A DNA stretch of 64,000 bases. Source: Acidobacteriaceae bacterium. Lineage in GTDB: Bacteria; Acidobacteriota; Terriglobia; Terriglobales; Acidobacteriaceae. The notes under the pieces were generated by a model. The model saw only the letters and a list, made by a program, of their open reading frames with translations. It was not told the origin of the DNA and did no database searches. The DNA is taken from assembly GCA_003134995.1 (NCBI GenBank), contig PLDC01000028.1, positions 1-64,000 of the forward strand, read 5' to 3'. Both the position numbers and the translations under genes were made by a program. Shown piece after piece: positions 12,528 to 21,147 of the stretch. Position 1 is the first letter of the stretch, and every line of letters begins with the position of its first letter.

Positions 12528-14231
12528 ATGTCCACTTTCTCCAAAGCAATTATTGTTCTTACGCTTGCCGTTGCGGCGTGCCTGCCGCTTTGTGCACAGA
12601 GTCCGCTGACGCAGTTGTTGCAAGGCTCGTCTACCGCGGCGCCTCCCTCGAAAACTTCCGACCAACTCGGCCGCGATACTCCGTATGGGGCTGTCTATGG
12701 ATTTCTGCAGGCGGCGCAAGGCGGCGATTACAGCATCGCAGCGCAATATCTGCAGATGAGCGCGGCGCACCGCCAATCTGACGGCGATGCGCTGGCGATG
12801 AAACTTTATGTGGCGATGAATAGCGCGTTCTCCGGCAACCTGCGGCCGAGTCGCCTGCCTGAAGGCACGCTGCAGGAAGACGTTCCGTCCGGCCGGCAAA
12901 GGCTGGGAACCATGTCGGCGGGCGATGTGGAATCCGAACTCGAATTGGTTCGTGTGACCGACCCAACGGTGGGAAGAATCTGGCTGATTTCTTCCGACAC
13001 TCTGGCGAGAGTTCCGGAACTTTACGAGCAGGTTGAAGGGCGGCAGGTCGAGACAAAACTGCCGCGATGGATGGTGAAGCATCAGTGGGGCGGGATGCCG
13101 TTGTGGCAATGGCTCGCTTTGCTGCTGCTGATTCCCGTAGCAACGGCGGCGGCATGGCTGCTGCTGGTGGTGGCGCAAGTCCCTGTGCGTTGGTGGGCGC
13201 GGCGGCATGGCGACGTTGAACAGGTGCACTGGCGCTCGGTTTCGGCTCCGGCGTGGCTTCTGGCGGGCGCGCTCATTCACCGGATTCTCGCGAGCTTTCT
13301 AGGCATCGCCCTGCTGCCGCGGCATTACTACAATCAGGTCGTCGCGGTCGCTGTCATCATCGGCGCGTTTTGGATTCTGTGGCGCGTGATTCGCTGGTTC
13401 CTGCAGCGCGTGCGCAACCGCGCTCTGGCGCACGGCCACTCGGGCACGGGCTCGCTGATGTTGTTGGGCGAACGCATCATCAAAGCGGTCGTGTTCGTGA
13501 TGGGCCTGTTTCTTGTGTTGAGCGTGCTGGGCTTCAACATGAGCACGGCGCTGGCCGGCGTGGGCATTGGAACTCTCGCGGTTGGTTTCGGTGCGCAGCA
13601 GACCATTGCGAATCTATTTGGCGGCGTTTCGGTGCTGGGCGATGAAGTGATTCGCGTTGGGGATGTGTGCAAGTTCGGCGACCGCACTGGCACCGTCGAG
13701 GATATCGGACTGCGCTCGACTCGCGTGCGCACTGAAGAACGAACTCTGCTCGCGATCCCCAACGGCACGGTCGCGACCATCAACGTCGAGAACCTGAGCC
13801 GGCGCGACAAACTTCTTTTCAAAACTGTGCTGGGCTTGCACCTGGATACTACGGCTGATCAGCTGCGGCATGTGCTTACGGAAATTCGAGGAGTGTTATC
13901 CGGCCACGAGAAGATTGAGAAGAATACGATTCGCGTTCGGCTTACGGAACTGACGCCGAGTGCGATTAACGTGGAGCTCGTCTCCTACGTGCTGACGCGG
14001 GACTTTGATGAATTCGCTGCCGTGCGCGAGGAGTTGCTGTTGCGCATCATGACGTTTGTTGAAGACTCAGGGACGAATCTCGCGTCGCCGTCGCAGAAGC
14101 TTTATTTGAGTGGCGACCCGGCATCGAATAAAGATGTGGTGAAACAGATTACTGACTCGCGCGAGGGTAAGCCCTCGACGGCGCCTGAAGGAAAGGATAC
14201 GAGCACTTCTTCCGGCCAGACAAAACAGTAA
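12528..14231 (+). CDS. mechanosensitive ion channel, MscS family
   Basis: A 567-residue inner-membrane channel that opens under membrane tension to release solutes. It has an N-terminal signal peptide (ending near LPLCAQS) and an extracytoplasmic region of roughly 150 residues. Four hydrophobic spans follow at about 190-335. The pore helix and MscS beta-domain are clear: ALAGVGIGTLAVGFGAQQTIANLFGG, then the conserved VEDIGLRSTRVRT and IPNGTVATINVENLSRRD. The C-terminal tail is Ser/Thr/Lys-rich. It starts 15 bp after lpdA, so it may be read through from the pyruvate dehydrogenase cluster, though no functional link is known. The extra periplasmic domain makes it longer than E. coli MscS (286 aa). 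Confidence 0.9.
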   Translation: MSTFSKAIIVLTLAVAACLPLCAQSPLTQLLQGSSTAAPPSKTSDQLGRDTPYGAVYGFLQAAQGGDYSIAAQYLQMSAAHRQSDGDALAMKLYVAMNSAFSGNLRPSRLPEGTLQEDVPSGRQRLGTMSAGDVESELELVRVTDPTVGRIWLISSDTLARVPELYEQVEGRQVETKLPRWMVKHQWGGMPLWQWLALLLLIPVATAAAWLLLVVAQVPVRWWARRHGDVEQVHWRSVSAPAWLLAGALIHRILASFLGIALLPRHYYNQVVAVAVIIGAFWILWRVIRWFLQRVRNRALAHGHSGTGSLMLLGERIIKAVVFVMGLFLVLSVLGFNMSTALAGVGIGTLAVGFGAQQTIANLFGGVSVLGDEVIRVGDVCKFGDRTGTVEDIGLRSTRVRTEERTLLAIPNGTVATINVENLSRRDKLLFKTVLGLHLDTTADQLRHVLTEIRGVLSGHEKIEKNTIRVRLTELTPSAINVELVSYVLTRDFDEFAAVREELLLRIMTFVEDSGTNLASPSQKLYLSGDPASNKDVVKQITDSREGKPSTAPEGKDTSTSSGQTKQ

Positions 14232-14258
14232 TCTCGTCGTTCGCTTATCACCACATCT

Positions 14259-14274
14259 AGTGACCGAGATCACA
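14259..14274. promoter_or_regulatory. candidate CRP/FNR-family operator
   Basis: AGTGA-CCGAGA-TCACA matches the CRP-type consensus TGTGA-N6-TCACA at nine of ten arm positions. It lies about 65 bp upstream of the CoA-transferase start, a distance compatible with class I or II activation. The assignment is inference from the motif alone. Confidence 0.55.
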
Positions 14275-14339
14275 GGCTAGTTCGTTCGACAGTGGCATCC
14301 TTACGTCTCTAGCCATTTCTGGCTATTGTGAGAGGTCCT

Positions 14340-15893
14340 ATGGCCACGTTTGCCCTGCCCTCTGTTACATCTACATCTCGAGTTTTGAATTCCAACCTGG
14401 CATCGCTCATCATGAGCGCCGACGAAGCGGCTGCACTGATCGAGTTTGGCACTCGCATCGGCATGAGTGGATTCACCGGCTCCGGCTATCCGAAGGCCGT
14501 GCCTTTGGCGCTGGCCCGTCTTATATCCGACGCAAACCTGCGCGGGCAGAAAGCTCAGGTCAGCATTTTCACAGGAGCTTCCACGGGACCGGAGTTGGAC
14601 GGCGCGTTGGCGCGAGCTGGCGGCATTCAGCTTCGGCTTCCCTACCAGTCTGATCCGGAAACACGCAAACGGATCAACGCCGGCGAGATGGAATACATGG
14701 ACATCCATCTTGGCCACGTCGCGCAGTATGTGGAGAACGGATTTCTCGGCAAGATGGACTGGGCGATCATCGAGGTCACAGCGATTCTAGAAGACGGACG
14801 GCTGGTTCCCAGTTCGTCGGTCGGGAATAACCGGACGTGGATTGAGCAGGCGGAGAAAGTGATTATCGAAGTGAACGCCCGGCAGCCGGCTGAACTCGAG
14901 GGCATGCACGACATCTATTACGGGATGAAACCGCCGCCGAATCGCCAGCCCATTCCGCTGGTGCATCCGGGGCAAAAGATTGGCACACCTTATCTTCACG
15001 TTCCATTGGAAAAAGTTGCGGCCGTGGTGCTCACCGATTCTCCCGATCGCAACAGCCCCTTCAAAGCGCCGGACATAAGCTCGCGCCAGATTGCCGGCCA
15101 CATTCTGGAATTCCTCGGATGGGAAGTGAAGAAAGGGCGCATTCCCGCTTCGCTGCTACCGCTGCAATCGGGCGTGGGGAACATTGCCAACGCTGTATTG
15201 TTCGGCTTGCTCGAGGAGACAAAGTTTGAAGATCTCACTGCGTACACAGAAGTGATTCAGGATGGGATGATCGAGCTCTTGCGCAGTGGCAAGCTAACAT
15301 GCGCGTCGGCAACCGCGTTCTCGCTTGGTCCGGAAATGCTCGAGAAGGTTAACAGTGAGATGGCAAACTACCGAGATCGCATTGTGCTTCGGCCGCAGGA
15401 AATCTCCAACCATCCGGAAATCATCCGCCGGTTGGGCGTGATTGGAATGAATGGAATGATTGAGGCCGACATCTACGGCAACGTGAATTCCACGCACGTG
15501 ATGGGATCACGAATTCAGAATGGTATTGGAGGGTCGGGCGATTTTGCGCGCAATGGATACCTGGCGATCTTCATGGCTCCGTCGACTGCGCAGAAAGGCG
15601 ACATCAGCACGATCGTGCCCATGGTCTCGCACGTGGACCATACCGAGCACGATGTCGATGTAGTCGTGACCGAACAGGGTCTTGCCGACCTCAGAGGTCT
15701 GTCGCCGCGGCAAAGAGCCAAGGTCATTATCGAAAACTGTGCGCACCCCAACTATCGATCACTGCTGCTCGATTACCAGGGGCGGGCGGAACGGTTGTCC
15801 TTTGGCAAACATACTCCGCACTTGCTGCGCGAGAGCCTGAGCTGGCATGAACGCTATGTGCGCAGCGGACGGATGCTCCCCGGGGAAGACTGA
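14340..15893 (+). CDS. acetyl-CoA hydrolase / succinyl-CoA:acetate CoA-transferase family protein
   Basis: A 517-residue cytoplasmic enzyme of the acetyl-CoA hydrolase/CoA-transferase family, which moves CoA between acetate and succinate or hydrolyses acetyl-CoA. N-terminal ALIEFGTRIGMSGFTGSGYPKAVP is the CoA-binding glycine-rich region. The C-terminal half has NGIGGSGDFARNGYL and VVVTEQGLADLRGLSPRQRA, both family hallmarks. The catalytic Glu cannot be assigned without an alignment. The track starts at GTG 14328; the ATG at 14340 is preferred because AGAGG lies just upstream. A CRP/FNR-like palindrome lies upstream. A role in acetate overflow or assimilation next to the pyruvate dehydrogenase genes is inferred. 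Confidence 0.88.
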   Translation: MATFALPSVTSTSRVLNSNLASLIMSADEAAALIEFGTRIGMSGFTGSGYPKAVPLALARLISDANLRGQKAQVSIFTGASTGPELDGALARAGGIQLRLPYQSDPETRKRINAGEMEYMDIHLGHVAQYVENGFLGKMDWAIIEVTAILEDGRLVPSSSVGNNRTWIEQAEKVIIEVNARQPAELEGMHDIYYGMKPPPNRQPIPLVHPGQKIGTPYLHVPLEKVAAVVLTDSPDRNSPFKAPDISSRQIAGHILEFLGWEVKKGRIPASLLPLQSGVGNIANAVLFGLLEETKFEDLTAYTEVIQDGMIELLRSGKLTCASATAFSLGPEMLEKVNSEMANYRDRIVLRPQEISNHPEIIRRLGVIGMNGMIEADIYGNVNSTHVMGSRIQNGIGGSGDFARNGYLAIFMAPSTAQKGDISTIVPMVSHVDHTEHDVDVVVTEQGLADLRGLSPRQRAKVIIENCAHPNYRSLLLDYQGRAERLSFGKHTPHLLRESLSWHERYVRSGRMLPGED

Positions 15894-15897
15894 ACGG

Positions 15898-15935
15898 CGG
15901 CTTCCGGCTCCGGCTTCCGGCTCCCGGCTTCCGCG
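15898..15935. repeat. CGGCTTCC-type short repeat
   Basis: GGCTTCCGGCTCCGGCTTCCGGCTCCCGGCTTCC directly follows the CoA-transferase stop codon. A related array stands at 20524-20580. It is a low-complexity intergenic repeat with no coding signal. Confidence 0.6.
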
Positions 15936-16048
15936 TAACGCAGAAATCATGAGGTGCTGAACGCCCCTTCTTTCGAGGCTTGCCGCCTCAAGTGCGAGCA
16001 CCACCGTAACTTGATGAGGCTTACGAGTGTACCTACGATGACCTTAAT

Positions 16049-17752
16049 ATGGGTTATCAAGCACTCCTTTTCTGTCCTGATGAGAAGACGGCTCGCACTG
16101 TAACGCAGGTTCTCAGCGAACTGGACTTCTCCGTTATTCCCTGCACTGAACCATTCGGCGCCGTCAAGAAGCTGATGAGCGAGCACTTCGACGCCGTGGT
16201 GGTCGATTGCGATAACGAGCAGAACGCCACGCTACTGTTCAAGAGCGCGCGGAACTCGCCCAACAACCATTCGTCTCTGGCCGTTGCAGTGGTCGAGGGT
16301 CAAGCGGGAGTGGCGAAAGCGTTTCGAATCGGCGCCAACCTGGTCCTTACCAAGCCGGTGAATGTGGAGCAGGCGAAAGGCACACTGCGCGTTGCGCGGG
16401 GACTGTTGCGCAAGAGCGAAGCTTCGAAATCCACGGCTGGAGCGGCGGGCGCAGTTGTGAAGCCTGTGACAGCTCCGACGCTTACATTGCAACGCGCGAC
16501 GCCAACTGCGCCCGCCGCTAGCCCAGCGGCTTCGATTGCATCTTCGGCGGTCGCAGCAGCGACTGCTATGCCAATTCAGAAATCGGTGGAGCAGACGAGA
16601 GTCGTGGCTTCTGTTCCGTCAGAGATCAAAGAGACTGACATCGAAGAGACAAACGTCGAGATTCTCGACGAAGAGAATGATGTGATCGCTTCTGCTTCGG
16701 CGGTTGCACCTGAAGCGAAGATCGCTGCCAGCAAGCCGGAAGTTGTGTCGTCGTCCGTTCAGCGTCCGCTGAGTTCGGGAGGATTCGGTGCGAGTTCTGC
16801 CAGCGCGCCTGCGCCGGCACGCGAGTCGAAGTCCAGCGCGACTGAGACTAAGACTCCGAGCGTGAGTGCGGAGCCGAAGAGTGCAGTTGAGAAAGTTGTG
16901 GCACGCGAGAGTATTGCCATTGCTGAGATGTCTGCGCCTGCGGCTTCACTTGCGGTTCCGTTCGGCAACACTCTTGAGCAGAGCACCAAGCCTGCTGGTG
17001 GCGGAGGAAGCAAGAAGATCCTGCTGGCGGTGGCTGCGGTTGTGTTGGTTGCCGGTGGAGGTTACGAAGCTTGGACGCTGTGGGGACACGGAAATACGGC
17101 TGCACCTGCTCACGTTGCAGCGCAGCCAACGACGGCCGCTGCACCAGCGACGACCGCCGCGAAGGTTGCGAAGGTGACGCCTAGCGTGCCGGCTCCAGTG
17201 GCTATGCCTTCCAGCACATCAGCAGACACTACGTCGAGACCAGAAGAGACCGAGTCCGTCGCTCCGACGAAGAAGGTTGTTGAGACGGAAGAGCCTGCGG
17301 TGAAAGTAGCTGCGAAACCGATCGCGATCAAGAGTGGCGGTGTGAAGTCTGCGACGGCCGTGGATGCGCCTGCTCCGAACATGGTCGCGATTGCTGCGAC
17401 GGGAAACAGCGCTGTGCTTCCGAGCCTGATGGTGAGCGGCAAAGCTCCGGCACCCGTGTTGCAGAACTTGAATGTGTCGCAGGGAGTATCGCGGGGATTG
17501 CTGGTGAAAGAGGTTCCGCCGGCGTATCCGCAGACGGCGCTGCACATGCGAGTTGAAGGCGCGGTTGAGTTGATGGCAACGATTAACAAGAACGGCGACA
17601 TCTCGGCGGTGAAGGTTCTGAGTGGAGATCCGCAACTCTCGCATGCAGCGGCGGAGGCGGTAAGGAAGTGGAAGTACAAACCTTACCTGCTGAATGGGGA
17701 GCCGGTTGAGATCCAGACGCAGGTTACAGTGAAGTTCAGGCTGCCGCAGTAG
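16049..17752 (+). CDS. receiver-like domain fused to TonB energy transducer
   Basis: The 567-residue protein joins three parts. Residues 1-120 resemble a CheY-like receiver: a buried Asp in FDAVVVDCDN (Asp53), the sheet-end GANLVLTKPV with Lys102, and an alpha/beta rhythm. An Ala/Ser/Val/Lys-rich region of about 200 residues leads to one transmembrane helix (KKILLAVAAVVLVAGGGYEAW, about 321-341). A second low-complexity, periplasm-spanning linker leads to a TonB C-terminal domain (about 485-567: VPPAYPQTALHMRVEGAVELMATI and AVRKWKYKPY). TonB passes proton-motive energy to outer-membrane receptors. Putting a cytoplasmic receiver on it suggests signal-gated transduction, which is inference. Start ATG at 16049 has no strong Shine-Dalgarno. 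No exbBD is adjacent. Confidence 0.82.
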   Translation: MGYQALLFCPDEKTARTVTQVLSELDFSVIPCTEPFGAVKKLMSEHFDAVVVDCDNEQNATLLFKSARNSPNNHSSLAVAVVEGQAGVAKAFRIGANLVLTKPVNVEQAKGTLRVARGLLRKSEASKSTAGAAGAVVKPVTAPTLTLQRATPTAPAASPAASIASSAVAAATAMPIQKSVEQTRVVASVPSEIKETDIEETNVEILDEENDVIASASAVAPEAKIAASKPEVVSSSVQRPLSSGGFGASSASAPAPARESKSSATETKTPSVSAEPKSAVEKVVARESIAIAEMSAPAASLAVPFGNTLEQSTKPAGGGGSKKILLAVAAVVLVAGGGYEAWTLWGHGNTAAPAHVAAQPTTAAAPATTAAKVAKVTPSVPAPVAMPSSTSADTTSRPEETESVAPTKKVVETEEPAVKVAAKPIAIKSGGVKSATAVDAPAPNMVAIAATGNSAVLPSLMVSGKAPAPVLQNLNVSQGVSRGLLVKEVPPAYPQTALHMRVEGAVELMATINKNGDISAVKVLSGDPQLSHAAAEAVRKWKYKPYLLNGEPVEIQTQVTVKFRLPQ

Positions 17753-18502
17753 CGGGAACGGCTCTTCGAGTGTTAGTAATCTAATGGTTAACAATTGGTC
17801 GGCGAGCTGTTAACCAGTGGGATATCAATCAAAAAATTTAAGCGGGATTCCACTTAATTCCATGGAATCAATGACTTGCGCGGTGCCGATCTGCGCCTTA
17901 TCCGGCTAAAATACTGATTCTGAGCCAGTTACTCGCAAAATATTGATTCTTAGGTAGTTAGATCACTCTTCTTCGCGTAAGTCGTTTAGAATCAGCACGG
18001 CTGTTTCTGTCTGGACAGAAATTATCGTATTGATGCCGTAAATTATTGTTAGTAAAAGACTTAGTGTCTCGATATTCAATTTTCAATGAGCTTTCCTGCT
18101 AAGACGAGTATCTTCCGCTTGTGCAGCCAAGTCAAGGTAAAACCGGGTCATCTTCGCGAGCCGCGATCCGTTTTGAGAAAGGTAGCTCGAGGTATTCGTC
18201 TGGCGCCGAGTTACGTCTCGGGACAGAGCAACGACAACGGCGTGTGGCGTCGGCATTCGTTATTCCCAGTTCTCGCAAAAGAGGCGAGAAATGGGGCACC
18301 CATTTTTGGTGATTTGGGCTTGTAACTCCGGGCTTCCCACTCGGGACAAACCAACGACGACGGCGTGTGGCGTCGGCATTCGTTATTCCCAGTTCTCGCA
18401 AAAGAGGCGAGAAATGGGGCACCCGATTTCTTGATGGCTTCGGGCTTGTGACGCGACGGCGAAATCGTGTAGCGGAATGGGCTGTCGTGCATCGAACATC
18501 AC
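17753..18502. other. 750-bp non-coding, repeat-bearing gap
   Basis: No convincing gene was seen on either strand. It holds a 29-bp-period imperfect direct repeat (AAAATAYTGATTCT, at 17908-17931 and 17937-17960) and the 123-bp duplication listed separately. ORFs here in the track are short and lie inside the repeats. Confidence 0.6.
18217..18424. repeat. tandem duplication, 123-bp period
   Basis: About 85 bp beginning CTCGGGACA and ending GAAATGGGGCACC occurs at 18217-18301 and again at 18340-18424, with only a few mismatches near the left end. The core CGTGTGGCGTCGGCATTCG is identical in both copies. Each copy contains TTCTCGCAAAAGAGGCGAGAA, a hairpin with TTCTCGC/GCGAGAA arms. The unit therefore duplicates a structured element. 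Confidence 0.8.
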
Positions 18503-19819
18503 ATGAAATTTGGACATGGGTTGTTGCTTAATCGACGGGATTTTGTGAAGGGGATTGCCGGTGCGGGCTTGGCGCTTGCTTCGGGCGACGGATTTGGTTT
18601 CGCGAAGAAGCATTATGACGACTTGTTGCTGGATGACCTGGCGCGGCGATGTTTTCAGTATTTCTGGGACGCTAGCGATCCGGAGACGGGCATTTGCCGG
18701 GATCTGATTCACGGCGATGTTGCGGACAATGCGAAGAAAGGTGATGAGGCGCGCGGGAGTACGGGCGTCACTGGGTTTTCGCTGACCGCAATGTGCATTG
18801 GGGCGGAGCGGAAATGGATTCCACGCGTGGAGGCGAAAGACCGCGTGCGGCGTGCTCTTCGAAGTTACACCGATGGGAAGGTGCTGACGCAGAACGGATG
18901 GTTTTACCATTTTCTCGATATTCATACGGGCCAGCGATGGAAAGACGTTGAGATGTCGACGAGTGATTCGATCTGGCTTCTTGCCGCCGCACTTACATGC
19001 CGCCAGTATTTTCATGAGGATCACGAGATCGGCGATTTGGCCATGCTGCTTTACAGCCGCTATGACTTTCCGTGGATGACGAATGGTGATGGCAAGATGC
19101 TTTCGCACGGCTGGCGGCCGGAGGGGTTTATAAAATTTCGATACGACAGGTACTGCCAACTGGCGGCGATGTACCTGCTCGGGATCGGTTCGCCGACGCA
19201 TGCTCTTCCGGCGGATGCGTGGTATGGATGGGAGCGGACTCCGAATTCGTATGCGAGTTACAACTACATTGGCAACACATTGCTTTGGACATATCAGTAT
19301 CCGTTTGCGTGGTTTGACTTTCGCGGGCGGCGCGAGAGTCGCGGGAGTAAAGTTGACTGGTTCGAGAACTGCGAGATTGCGACTCGAGCGCATCGTGAGT
19401 GGTGCTACAAAGATCTGTCGAAAGATTTTCCTGGATACACCGAGAGCGTCTGGGGAATTACTAGTTCAACCAGTCCCAAGGGATATAAGGCGTGGGGTGG
19501 GCCTCCATTGCACTCGCAGGTGGATGGGAGTGTGGTGCCGTGCGCGGCGGGTGGATCGCTGATGGTGGCTCCGGATATATGCATTGCGGCGATGCACGCG
19601 ATGAAGGATAAGTACGGCGAAAAGATCTGGGGCAAGTATGGATTTGCCGATGCATTCAACCCGGGAACGGGATGGGTGTCGACGGATACGCTGGGGCTTG
19701 ACGTGGGGATGACTCTTCTGAGCATTGAGAATCTTCGGCACGGCAGCGTATGGAGGTGGTTCATGGCGAATCCGGAGCCGCAGAAGGCGATGAAGCTGGC
19801 GGGGATCGAGAAAGTTTAG
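18503..19819 (+). CDS. Tat-exported glucoamylase-like glycoside hydrolase
   Basis: A 438-residue protein with a twin-arginine signal (LLNRRDFVKGIAGAGLALASG) followed by a domain like the putative glucoamylase family (PF10091), which includes GH144 beta-1,2-glucanases. Visible family signatures are RRCFQYFWDASDPETGICRD at the start of the (alpha/alpha)6 barrel, the mid-region STSDSIWLLAAALTCRQYF, ESVWGITSSTSPKGYKAWG, and the C-terminal FADAFNPGTGWVSTDTLGLD. Export as a folded protein to the periplasm and an action on a beta-glucan are inferred; the real substrate is unknown. The GloVer array begins 1.3 kb downstream with a MarR gene between. The start lacks a strong ribosome site. Confidence 0.8.
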   Translation: MKFGHGLLLNRRDFVKGIAGAGLALASGDGFGFAKKHYDDLLLDDLARRCFQYFWDASDPETGICRDLIHGDVADNAKKGDEARGSTGVTGFSLTAMCIGAERKWIPRVEAKDRVRRALRSYTDGKVLTQNGWFYHFLDIHTGQRWKDVEMSTSDSIWLLAAALTCRQYFHEDHEIGDLAMLLYSRYDFPWMTNGDGKMLSHGWRPEGFIKFRYDRYCQLAAMYLLGIGSPTHALPADAWYGWERTPNSYASYNYIGNTLLWTYQYPFAWFDFRGRRESRGSKVDWFENCEIATRAHREWCYKDLSKDFPGYTESVWGITSSTSPKGYKAWGGPPLHSQVDGSVVPCAAGGSLMVAPDICIAAMHAMKDKYGEKIWGKYGFADAFNPGTGWVSTDTLGLDVGMTLLSIENLRHGSVWRWFMANPEPQKAMKLAGIEKV

Positions 19820-19934
19820 GGTGGGAACTCCTGCTTGTTTTGAGTCTCAGGTCTTTTGTGCGACACATTTCAGTTCATACGTGGCCTATACTCGGATGTA
19901 GCGCCTTTCAGAACTGGAGAAACTCTTTACATCA

Positions 19935-20519
19935 ATGGCTAAACAAAAGACAGACTTTCAGTTTCCGCTCACCGCGACCAGTCCGATTCTCGTAAGCGGC
20001 AAGTCGGATCATTCCCTGCGAAAACTTTTGTATGACTTTTTCACGGTGTCGGCGCGCATGGAAACGGTAAGACGCTATCTGGGGGAAAGGGTGAATATTA
20101 CGGTTCCCCAATACAGCATCATCATGGCTGTGGCCGAACTGCAGGGCAAGAGCGGGGTCAGCGTTGGCCGAGTGGGCGAATATTTGCATGTGACCGGACC
20201 GTTCGTGACGATGGAGTCGGGAAAGCTTCTCAAGAAAGGTTTCCTGGAAAAAAACCCTGACCTGCAAGATAAACGACTTTCGCTTCTTACCCTCTCTCCA
20301 GAAGGGGCAAAGGCGCTGCAATCCCTGGTTCCGGGATTGCAACAAATTAATGACGTGTTTTTTGAGCTGGACTCGCGGGCTGAGTTTGAGCGCCTGTGCA
20401 AGACTTTGGACAAGCTTGTGGGCAATAGCCAACGGGCGCTCGCGCTGATCAATGCTACGCGGGGTAATCCGCGGCTTACGCTTGATCGTGGCGGGATCGC
20501 GGTCAGCGACCTTCGGTAG
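19935..20519 (+). CDS. MarR-family transcriptional regulator
   Basis: A 194-residue winged-helix protein. RRYLGERVNITVPQYSIIMAVAEL is the first helix pair. VGRVGEYLHVTGPFVTMESGKLL is the recognition-helix region, and DLQDKRLSLLTLSPEGAKAL is the wing with the MarR-type D-x-R-D/K-R motif. MarR proteins usually dimerise on palindromes and respond to phenolic or oxidant ligands. It is the last gene before the GloVer array and on the same strand, so it is the obvious local candidate to control the array, although it could also act on its own promoter only. AT-rich sequence with GTATT...AATAC arms lies about 100 bp downstream of its stop. Confidence 0.85.
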   Translation: MAKQKTDFQFPLTATSPILVSGKSDHSLRKLLYDFFTVSARMETVRRYLGERVNITVPQYSIIMAVAELQGKSGVSVGRVGEYLHVTGPFVTMESGKLLKKGFLEKNPDLQDKRLSLLTLSPEGAKALQSLVPGLQQINDVFFELDSRAEFERLCKTLDKLVGNSQRALALINATRGNPRLTLDRGGIAVSDLR

Positions 20520-20775
20520 GTTTGGGCTTCGGGCTTCGGGCTTCCGGTTGCCGGCTTCCGGCTTCCGGGCCTCGGGTTGCTGACAAGCGTTCGTTCGTCT
20601 GTGGTTAGCCAGAAGTATTGATTTCGTAATACAAATTATTTATAGGCTATTTCGCAACAACCCCCTCAAACATCCGGCTATCACGCCCCGTTGAAGGCCG
20701 ACCGCAACGGGCCGTTCATGAACATTCGTCGAAAGCTCCACTAACTAAAATAGCTAACTAACTTATCTTTTTCTC
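20520..20775. other. intergenic region before the array promoter
   Basis: No gene is visible. It holds a CGGCTTCC/GGGCTTC low-complexity repeat (20524-20580), an AT-rich block with GTATT-N8-AATAC, and CTAACTAAAATAGCTAACTAACT just upstream of the -35 box. The last could be an UP-element or operator. Confidence 0.45.
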
Positions 20776-20804
20776 TTGACAGCCAAATAGACCTGAAGTA
20801 CATT
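20776..20804 (+). promoter_or_regulatory. candidate sigma70-type promoter for the GloVer array
   Basis: A perfect -35 box TTGACA (20776-20781) is followed by a 17-bp spacer and TACATT (20799-20804), four of six matches to the -10 consensus. The predicted start near 20811 leaves a leader of about 340 nt before the first array gene. The leader begins with a hairpin GCCCC-N7-GGGGC at 20809-20825. Confidence 0.5.
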
Positions 20805-20810
20805 GAAGGC

Positions 20811-21147
20811 CCCCAAGTCAGGGGCTTCTGTGGGCCCCGGCTGTTCTTCGACCGAACTCAAACTGAAATCGCTGCGATAGCGGCTCTGCTACGCCTGTGG
20901 GGGTTTTCGTGCAAGATAAGATGCAGTACTTTCCAACCGCTGTCAGCCTTCCCGGGACGGCATGCAGGTTCCGAGACCTTTCTCCCTCTGAAATCACCAT
21001 CATGCCGAGCGCCCTTGGGACAGGAGCTGTCGAAATGATTGCCGGAGAAATGAAAGATGTAAGCTCGCGACCTGGCCGGCTGCTGTCTCCTCCGTTCGGC
21101 TTATTCTTGCGCGCCGCCATGTTGGCCCACCTTGGAAGGACATTCCG
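20811..21147 (+). other. long 5' leader of the first array gene
   Basis: About 340 nt of GC-rich sequence with several possible stems lies between the predicted promoter and the first GloVer gene. The 84-aa ORF at 20897-21151 has no recognisable motif and overlaps the next start, so it is not called. No known riboswitch consensus (for example the GCAAACC core of c-di-GMP-I) was recognised by eye. Confidence 0.4.

Noticed and set aside
17908-17960. 29-bp-period repeat considered as a CRISPR fragment
   Set aside because: Only two imperfect copies with almost no spacer between them and no cas genes nearby.
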